DNA of 7,794 nucleotides. Origin: JAOTYV01 sp041557595. GTDB taxonomy: Bacteria > Pseudomonadota > Alphaproteobacteria > UBA8366. This document shows, in pieces, positions 1 through 4,268 of this stretch; the first letter of the stretch is position 1; every line of letters starts with the position of its first letter. The notes under the pieces were generated by a model, which did not search any database, was not told the origin of the DNA, and saw only the letters and a list, made by a program, of their open reading frames with translations. Both the position numbers and the translations under genes were made by a program. The DNA lies in NCBI GenBank assembly GCA_041557595.1, contig JBFFGE010000204.1:1-7794 (forward strand), written 5' to 3'.

Positions 1-320
1 AGGGCGCGCAGCTGGTGCTCATGGTGGAGATCCTGGCCGGCGCCCTGTCGGCATCGAACTTCGGCTTCGAGGCGAGCTCGTTCTTCGAGGGCGAGGGGCC
101 GCCGCCGCACGCCGGTCAGCTCATCATTGCCATCGACCCAAACGTATTCTCGCGCAAGGCCTTTGCGGATCGGCTGGACGACCTCCTGCAAGCGATTCTG
201 GATCAGCCGGGCACCCGCTTGCCGGGACTGCGGCGATATGAGCTTCGGGAGGCCGCCGCCCGCGAGGGCGTCGCGCTGCCGCAGGCGCTGTATGACGAGC
301 TGCAGGGACTGGCCGGCTAG
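1..320 (+). CDS. Ldh family oxidoreductase (malate/L-lactate dehydrogenase type), C-terminal end only
   Basis: The reading frame is open from base 3 and ends at TAG 318-320, so only about the last 106 residues are present and the true start lies left of the window. The visible part reads GAQLVLMVEILAGALSASNF, then a stretch ending in IAIDP, then a C-terminal region with LPGLRRYELREAAAREGVAL. This pattern matches the end of the NAD(P)-dependent malate/L-lactate/L-sulfolactate/ureidoglycolate dehydrogenase family: a glycine-rich helix with LMVE.LAG, the strand with IAIDP, and a terminal helix with PGERR-like and PLP-like motifs. Members are cytosolic and reduce or oxidise 2-hydroxy acids. The substrate cannot be read from this fragment. 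GTG 15 and ATG 21 are internal codons, not starts, because homology continues upstream of them. The convergent FAH-family neighbour also belongs to 2-oxo-acid-type metabolism, but the two are not in one operon. Confidence 0.85.
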   Translation, partial: GAQLVLMVEILAGALSASNFGFEASSFFEGEGPPPHAGQLIIAIDPNVFSRKAFADRLDDLLQAILDQPGTRLPGLRRYELREAAAREGVALPQALYDELQGLAG

Positions 321-386
321 AGCAAATCCCGAGCGAACCGAAACGGTTCGCGACGACGTATTTGCGTAAAAACCAAGAGATAGACC
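321..386. repeat. Palindromic intergenic element with an 8-bp hairpin inside an outer inverted repeat
   Basis: GCGAACCG (333-340) and CGGTTCGC (344-351) form a perfect 8-bp stem around an AAA loop. Outside it, GCAAAT (322-327) is the exact reverse complement of ATTTGC (360-365), so the whole unit can fold as a two-level cruciform. It is followed by GTAAAAACCAAGAGATAGAC. The order (AGAGC, CGAAC, GGTTCGC, matching outer arm, A-rich CAAGAGATAGA tail) resembles dispersed palindromic repeats I recall from alphaproteobacterial genomes. It starts directly after the dehydrogenase stop codon and could help terminate that transcript, although no T-run follows the inner stem. Confidence 0.6.
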
Positions 387-422
387 ATTACATATGAGTC
401 TATTTAAACAATTAATGGTCTA
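381..422. repeat. 10-bp perfect inverted repeat between convergent genes, possible bidirectional terminator
   Basis: TAGACCATTA (381-390) and TAATGGTCTA (413-422) are exact reverse complements, separated by 22 AT-rich bases. A second copy of GTCTA lies in the spacer at 398-402 and could pair with TAGAC 381-385 instead, so two folds compete. For the minus-strand FAH gene the arm lies 26 nt past the stop codon, and a run of five T follows 8 nt after the stem on that strand. A terminator role is plausible but imperfect. Confidence 0.5.
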
Positions 423-447
423 GAACTGGCTGGTCAGGACAACCGCA

Positions 448-1314
448 TCAGCCGGCCGCAGCCACCGGGTTGACGAGCAATCCGACCCCTTCGATCTCGA
501 CCTCGCACCGGTCGCCCGCCTTCATGAAGATCGGGGGCTTCCGCGCGAAGCCGACGCCCGACGGCGTACCGGACACGATGATGTCGCCCGGCAACAGGGT
601 CATGACCTCCGAAATCGTCCGGATTAGCTCGGGCACGTCGAACATCATGTCGCGCGTGTTCGCGTCCTGCAGCGTGTCCCCGTTGAGACGGGTTTGAATG
701 CGCAGCCCCTGTCCCCCGGCCGGTATTTCATCCGCGGTGACCATATCGGGACCGAAACCGCCCGATCCGTCGAAGTTCTTGCCGGCCGTCCAGGTCTGAC
801 TCTTGAACTGATAGTCCCGCACCGATCCTTCGTTAAAGACCGAGTATCCGGCGACGTGATCGAGCGCCTTGGCGGTCGAAATGTTTCGCCCCGCCGTGCC
901 GATGACCACCACCATCTCCGCTTCGTAATCGAAATCGTCCGAGCAGGCCGGAACGATCAGCGGCTGTTCATGGGCCACGAGCGACGTGGGCACGCGCAGG
1001 AACAGCACCGGGTAATCAGGCTTATCGAGGCTGCTTTCCGCCGCATGATCCGCATAGTTCAACCCGACGCAGATGATCTTGCCGGGGTTCCAAACCGGCG
1101 GGTGGTAGACAATCCCACCGGCGGACGAGACCGCCGCCGACGGCGGGTCCGCTGCCAGCGCCCGAAGCCGCGCCAGCGCATCGTCGCCCGCGGCCAGCAG
1201 GGCAGGCATGTCTTGCGGCAGTTTCGGATCGGCAATCGTCAGGTCGACGATCTCATCGCCGCGGCGGAGACCCAAGGCCGGTTTGCCGGCTTTGTCGAAG
1301 GCGAGAATGCGCAT
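448..1314 (-). CDS. Fumarylacetoacetate hydrolase (FAH) family protein
   Basis: 288 residues, about the usual length for the single-domain bacterial FAH family with a short N-terminal extension. Members are cytosolic Mg2+/Mn2+ enzymes acting on 2-oxo acids or acylpyruvates (hydrolysis, decarboxylation, hydration or lyase reactions). Residues 1-70 form the variable N-terminal domain. The catalytic core then shows ICVGLNYADHAAE, with the His90/Glu93 dyad position known from FAHD1. Metal ligands are in FDYEAEM (Glu131, Glu133). The third ligand region reads VFNEGSVRDYQ, with Glu162 where Asp is common. GKNFDG (Lys179) and the pyruvate-binding SGTPSGVG loop (Thr250) follow. The start is ATG at 1314 (reverse strand), preceded by a good Shine-Dalgarno AGGGAG at 1322-1327 with 7 nt between. 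Substrate is unresolved: acylpyruvate, ureidoglycolate and sugar-acid substrates all occur among close relatives. Confidence 0.93.
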   Translation of the reverse strand: MRILAFDKAGKPALGLRRGDEIVDLTIADPKLPQDMPALLAAGDDALARLRALAADPPSAAVSSAGGIVYHPPVWNPGKIICVGLNYADHAAESSLDKPDYPVLFLRVPTSLVAHEQPLIVPACSDDFDYEAEMVVVIGTAGRNISTAKALDHVAGYSVFNEGSVRDYQFKSQTWTAGKNFDGSGGFGPDMVTADEIPAGGQGLRIQTRLNGDTLQDANTRDMMFDVPELIRTISEVMTLLPGDIIVSGTPSGVGFARKPPIFMKAGDRCEVEIEGVGLLVNPVAAAG

Positions 1315-1359
1315 GTCTCAGCTCCCTTTGGGATTTTATGCGTTTCGGAACAGCTGACC

Positions 1360-1365
1360 TATAGT
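1360..1365 (+). promoter_or_regulatory. Candidate -10 element, possible leaderless transcript
   Basis: TATAGT matches the sigma-70 -10 consensus at 5 of 6 positions and ends 7 nt before the ATG at 1373, so transcription would begin at or next to the start codon. No Shine-Dalgarno sequence is visible before that ATG. I find no convincing -35 at 16-18 bp, which keeps this weak. Confidence 0.35.
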
Positions 1366-1372
1366 AACGGTC

Positions 1373-1549
1373 ATGGCGGAACAGGAAATCGACGGTTACC
1401 AGTACGCTGTAATCGAATCAACCGGGTTGATCGCAGTACGCCGCCCGGACGGTTCGATCCGAATGCTGCCGGGCAGCCCGGACGCCGAGGCGGCCGTGCG
1501 CGCCTTTATCGAAAAAGACAAATCCGCGAAGGACGGGCCGGCGGCGTAG
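1373..1549 (+). CDS. Small protein of unknown function (58 residues)
   Basis: ATG 1373 to TAG 1547-1549 encodes MAEQEIDGYQYAVIESTGLI, then AVRRPDGSIRMLPGSPDAEA and a charged tail ending DKSAKDGPAA. Third codon positions are strongly G/C-biased as in the neighbours, and the composition looks like a soluble folded protein: YAVIE.TGLIAVRRPDGSIR suggests two or three short beta strands with a PDG turn, then a helix AEAAVRAFIEK. There is no signal peptide, membrane segment, Cys or recognisable domain. It diverges from the FAH gene across a 58-bp gap and lies 37 bp before the isoaspartyl methyltransferase homologue in the same direction, so the two may be co-transcribed. No ribosome binding site is visible. 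I do not recognise a family. Confidence 0.55.
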   Translation: MAEQEIDGYQYAVIESTGLIAVRRPDGSIRMLPGSPDAEAAVRAFIEKDKSAKDGPAA

Positions 1550-1586
1550 CGCATTTCGTTCGATTTCGGGACTCCCGCTTTGCGCG

Positions 1587-2360
1587 GTGCGGCGCTATCG
1601 TTTTGCCATGAACATCGTCACCATGGCATTTCTCGGTCTTGCGCTAACCCTGGGCGCGTGCGGATCCGCGAATGGCGAACCGAAAACTGTCGCCAAACCG
1701 CCCGGGAAAATCGCCGCGCTGCTGAATTCGATCGAGCGCCATGTCGAGGCGACGGAGAAACATACCGGCATTGCCACGCTCAACCCCGCCGTTCTGCGGG
1801 CCATTAGCGAAATCCCCCGCCATGAATTTGTGCCGGCACCGCTGCGCGACCTGGCCTATATGGACATCCCGCTGCCGCTCGGCCATGAGCAAAATATTCC
1901 ACAACCCTTCCTCGTCGCCCTGATGACGCATCTGGCGGCGGTACAGCGCCACCATGTGGTTTTTGAAACCGGCACCGGCGCCGGTTATCAGGCCGCGGTG
2001 CTGGCCCGCCTCGCCAAGCGCGTCTACAGTGTCGAAGTCGTACGGCCGCTCGCGGCTCAGGCGTCGAACCGGCTGAAAGTCATGGGTGTCGGCTCGGTCG
2101 AGATCAAGGCTGCCGACGGGTATTACGGTTGGGCCGAAAAGGGACCGTTCGACGCCATCATCGTCAAGGAAGCCGTGCACCATATCCCGCCGCCGCTCCT
2201 GAACCAGCTCAAGCGGGGCGGCCGCATGGTCATTCCGGTCGGGCCGCTCGATCAGGCGCAAATGCTCAAACTGGTGACCAAGGATAAGAACGGCCGCTTG
2301 CGGCAACGCAATATCCTGCCCGTACGGTTCGCCCCCTTGCAGGGCGGCGAACGGATCTAA
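1587..2360 (+). CDS. Protein-L-isoaspartate O-methyltransferase homologue with lipoprotein signal peptide
   Basis: 257 residues from GTG 1587. The C-terminal ~200 residues match the PCMT family, which uses S-adenosylmethionine to methylate L-isoaspartyl residues in damaged proteins. Visible features are PRHEFVP, AYMDIPLPLG, the SAM motif I region FETGTGAGYQAAVLA (about 126-140), VYSVEVV with the ribose-binding acidic residue, ADGYYGW, PFDAIIVKEAV and the family-typical end VRFAPLQGG. The N-terminus is unusual: MRRYRFAMNIVTMAFLGLAL followed by TLGAC gives a basic n-region, a hydrophobic core and a lipobox LGAC with Cys25, which suggests export and lipidation. ATG 1608 is an alternative start (250 residues) that keeps the lipobox but loses the Arg residues. 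Neither start has a clear Shine-Dalgarno, so I chose GTG for the better signal peptide. The segment GHEQNIPQP has Pro where E. coli Pcm has the Ser of TISQP. Whether it is an active repair enzyme is open. Confidence 0.88.
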   Translation: MRRYRFAMNIVTMAFLGLALTLGACGSANGEPKTVAKPPGKIAALLNSIERHVEATEKHTGIATLNPAVLRAISEIPRHEFVPAPLRDLAYMDIPLPLGHEQNIPQPFLVALMTHLAAVQRHHVVFETGTGAGYQAAVLARLAKRVYSVEVVRPLAAQASNRLKVMGVGSVEIKAADGYYGWAEKGPFDAIIVKEAVHHIPPPLLNQLKRGGRMVIPVGPLDQAQMLKLVTKDKNGRLRQRNILPVRFAPLQGGERI

Positions 2361-2365
2361 CCCGC

Positions 2366-2405
2366 GCCGACCGGCTGTGCCCGCGCGCCCGATAGCGGCT
2401 TTTTT
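2366..2405 (+). terminator. Weak candidate terminator after the methyltransferase gene
   Basis: Six T residues (2400-2405) follow a GC-rich stretch in which GCCG (2366-2369) can pair with CGGC (2396-2399), or CC-GCT with AGC-GG if one G bulges. The stem is short and imperfect, so only the position just past the stop codon and the T-run support it. Confidence 0.25.
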
Positions 2406-2435
2406 CAACCGCCGACTGCAAAAACTTAAGCTTCC

Positions 2436-2451
2436 TTAACGCCCATTTAAC
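2436..2451 (+). promoter_or_regulatory. Full-length CtrA-type binding site (TTAA-N7-TTAAC)
   Basis: TTAACGCCCATTTAAC contains TTAA, seven bases, then TTAAC, an exact match to the alphaproteobacterial CtrA consensus. A third TTAA at 2426-2429 lies 10 bp upstream of the first, so three boxes sit about one helical turn apart. The site is 162 nt upstream of the TetR start and 76 nt downstream of the methyltransferase stop, in otherwise non-coding DNA. A role in cell-cycle control of the downstream operon is inferred. Confidence 0.5.
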
Positions 2452-2465
2452 GCCTTCGTGCGATC

Positions 2466-2494
2466 TTGCGGCGAATGCCGAATCCGCGCCGCAA
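2466..2494. repeat. 8-bp perfect inverted repeat, 13-nt loop
   Basis: TTGCGGCG (2466-2473) is the reverse complement of CGCCGCAA (2487-2494). It lies between the CtrA-type site and the TetR promoter. No T-run follows on either strand, so it is not a standard intrinsic terminator. A protein-binding site or RNA structure is possible. Confidence 0.4.
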
Positions 2495-2561
2495 ATCCCT
2501 CTCCTCAGCGTTTTGAAGCCGGCCGCCTCTGCATTTTGTTGACCGGGATAGAGATTAAAAC

Positions 2562-2590
2562 TTGATAATAAACGTCGTTCAATTTATATA
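2562..2590 (+). promoter_or_regulatory. Candidate sigma-70 promoter of the tetR-hydrolase-aas operon
   Basis: TTGATA (2562-2567, 5 of 6 to TTGACA) and TATATA (2585-2590, 4 of 6 to TATAAT) are spaced exactly 17 bp, predicting a start near 2597 and a leader of about 16 nt. An alternative pair is TTGACC (2539-2544) with GATAAT (2564-2569), 19 bp apart. The region is markedly AT-rich against the genes around it. TTGA (2562-2565) and TCAA (2579-2582) form a weak dyad across the spacer that could be part of an operator for the adjacent TetR protein. Confidence 0.5.
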
Positions 2591-2612
2591 CAGGGCGGCT
2601 TCCAGGTAAAGC

Positions 2613-3257
2613 ATGATTGGACATTCGGAAAAAATGGCACGGCGATCGGATCACAGCCGCGAAGAACTCTACGAAATGGTGATGGATACGGCCCGCACCA
2701 TCGTCGAGCAGGATGGGTTGCGGAACCTCACCGCGCGCAATATCGCCGCCGCCATCGGCTATTCTCCGGGGACTCTGTATAACCTTTTCGAAAACCTGGA
2801 TGAATTAATTATTCATCTCAATGCGACGACGCTCGACGCCCTCTATGACGCGCTCGCATCGGTGCGGCGGACCGGCGAGCCGGAGATGGATCTCAAGGCG
2901 ATGTTGCGTGTCTACCTCGACTTCCTGGAGGAGAACACGGCGCTTTGGACGGCGATCTTCGAATTTCGCTCGCCGGGCGAAGATCACATCCCCGACTGGT
3001 ACCGGGAAAAGGTCGGCAAGCTGATGGGCTCCGTCGAAGAGGCGATCGCCCCCTTGTTTGCGGAAGGCCAGGGCGCCGCCCGTCAGCAGGCGGCCGGCAT
3101 CCTGTGGTCGAGCCTGCATGGCGTTTGCACATTGGCGAAGGACGGCCGGCTGTGCCTGATCAGCGACCAATCGATGCCGCAAATGGCAGAAACGCTGATC
3201 GTCAACTTTCTCGCCGGGCTGCGGAGCCGGATCGGCATGGGACCGCAAAATGGCTAG
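2613..3257 (+). CDS. TetR/AcrR family transcriptional regulator with WHG-type C-terminal domain
   Basis: 214 residues, normal for the family. Residues about 15-70 are the N-terminal DNA-binding domain: AARTIV-like helix 1 (MDTARTIVEQDGLRNLTARN), then the helix-turn-helix IAAAIGYSPGTLYNLFENLDEL, whose GTLYNLF recognition helix and LDEL continuation are typical of TetR. The C-terminal ligand-binding and dimerisation half contains WSSLHGV (Trp165, His169, Gly170), the motif behind the WHG C-terminal domain name. ATG 2613 has AGG at 2604-2606 with 6 nt spacing. ATG 2634 (MARRSDHSREE) is a credible alternative with GGAA just ahead. The gene heads an operon: its stop overlaps the hydrolase start by 8 nt, so translation is probably coupled. 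It likely represses its own operon in response to a small, possibly acyl-type, ligand. The ligand is inferred from the neighbours only. Confidence 0.93.
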   Translation: MIGHSEKMARRSDHSREELYEMVMDTARTIVEQDGLRNLTARNIAAAIGYSPGTLYNLFENLDELIIHLNATTLDALYDALASVRRTGEPEMDLKAMLRVYLDFLEENTALWTAIFEFRSPGEDHIPDWYREKVGKLMGSVEEAIAPLFAEGQGAARQQAAGILWSSLHGVCTLAKDGRLCLISDQSMPQMAETLIVNFLAGLRSRIGMGPQNG

Positions 3258-4248
3258 ATGGCATCAATTGAAACGGGTCGGCGGCACGGAGCGCAACATC
3301 CGGAGTCTGTTGCCATTCGGACGCAGCGGGATGAGCCGGCTCGAATTGCCGGCAATGATCGATTTGCCCGAGCGCACTCCCTTCTCGAACGTCCCGTGGC
3401 CGACACTGGGCGGCAAACAGATCTGGGCGGATCTTTTCATCCATGGCGAATGGCGCATCCAGCGCAACGTCTATACCGGACATTGCCGTTTGCTCGACCG
3501 GAACAATATTCGCCGTTGTTGGGGTACTTACGAGCACTGCCGCACCGTCTTCGACCGGCAACGGCAGAAACGCGCCCCCACGGCCCGGCCACGGCACATC
3601 GTGCTGCTGATCCACGGGCTTGGCCGCTCCGCCGACGCGTTCACCCAGATGCAGGACGCGCTGCGCCAGGCCGGCTTCGAGGCGGCGAGCGTCAATTACC
3701 CAAGCACCCGGCAAGGCATAGCCGCGCACGCGACAAACCTCGAACACCTGATCGACGCCCTCGAAGACGTCGATACGATTTCCTTCGTGACCCACAGCCT
3801 CGGCGGTCTCGTCGTCCGCGATATGCTATCGCGCGACAGCGCCTGGAAAGCGCGCTTGCGGGTTCATCGGATCGTCATGATCGGCCCGCCGAACCAGGGC
3901 TCCCATTTGGCCGAACGGCTGCGCCGGGTGCCGGGTTATCAGTTCCTGACCGGCGATTCGGGACGCGAGTTGTCGAGCGACTACGCCTCCAGGCTGCCGA
4001 TACCCGACGCGGAATTCGGCATTATCGCCGGCGGCCGCGGCAACGACATCGGTTTCAACCCGCTGCTTTCCGGCGACGATGACGGCTTCGTGCGGGTGAC
4101 CGAAACCTGGCTCGACGGCGCCAACGACCACATGATCGTGAACACCACCCATGGCCTGCTCGACGATCATCCGATCACCATCGAGTCGACGATCAGCTTC
4201 CTGCGCGATGGCTGCTTCCGGCAGGACGAGGGCCGCGCCGCCAGCTGA
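3250..4248 (+). CDS. Alpha/beta hydrolase, lipase/esterase-like, with a conserved-looking N-terminal extension
   Basis: 332 residues. Residues 115-320 form an alpha/beta hydrolase fold: HIVLLIHGLGRS (about 116-127) carries the oxyanion HG, FVTHSLGGLVVRD holds the nucleophile elbow with Ser183 (Thr rather than Gly before His), GDDDGFVRVTET offers the acid (Asp278 or Asp279), and NTTHGLLDDHP the catalytic His301. The arrangement resembles the PGAP1/triacylglycerol-lipase-like branch. Residues 50-110 (PWPTLGGKQIWAD, then HGEWRIQRNVYTGHCRLLD, then WGTYEHC) precede the fold and are rich in Trp, Arg and Cys. There is no signal peptide, so it is probably cytosolic. GGGA at 3239-3242 precedes ATG 3250, which overlaps the tetR stop. 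ATG 3331 (MSRLELP) is a possible shorter start. The next gene begins 20 bp downstream. The substrate is unknown, and a phospholipid or other acyl ester is suggested only by context. Confidence 0.9.
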   Translation: MARWHQLKRVGGTERNIRSLLPFGRSGMSRLELPAMIDLPERTPFSNVPWPTLGGKQIWADLFIHGEWRIQRNVYTGHCRLLDRNNIRRCWGTYEHCRTVFDRQRQKRAPTARPRHIVLLIHGLGRSADAFTQMQDALRQAGFEAASVNYPSTRQGIAAHATNLEHLIDALEDVDTISFVTHSLGGLVVRDMLSRDSAWKARLRVHRIVMIGPPNQGSHLAERLRRVPGYQFLTGDSGRELSSDYASRLPIPDAEFGIIAGGRGNDIGFNPLLSGDDDGFVRVTETWLDGANDHMIVNTTHGLLDDHPITIESTISFLRDGCFRQDEGRAAS

Positions 4249-4268
4249 CTCCAAGAGGATTTCCGACG

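Noticed and set aside
403..416. TTAA pair at 404-407 and 412-415 as a CtrA site
   Set aside because: The spacer is 4 nt rather than 7, and the bases are part of the AT-rich spacer and arm of the inverted repeat.
694..1611. 305-residue plus-strand open frame opposite the FAH gene
   Set aside because: It is antisense to a well-supported enzyme, Arg-rich, and overlaps the small gene and divergent region without any domain.
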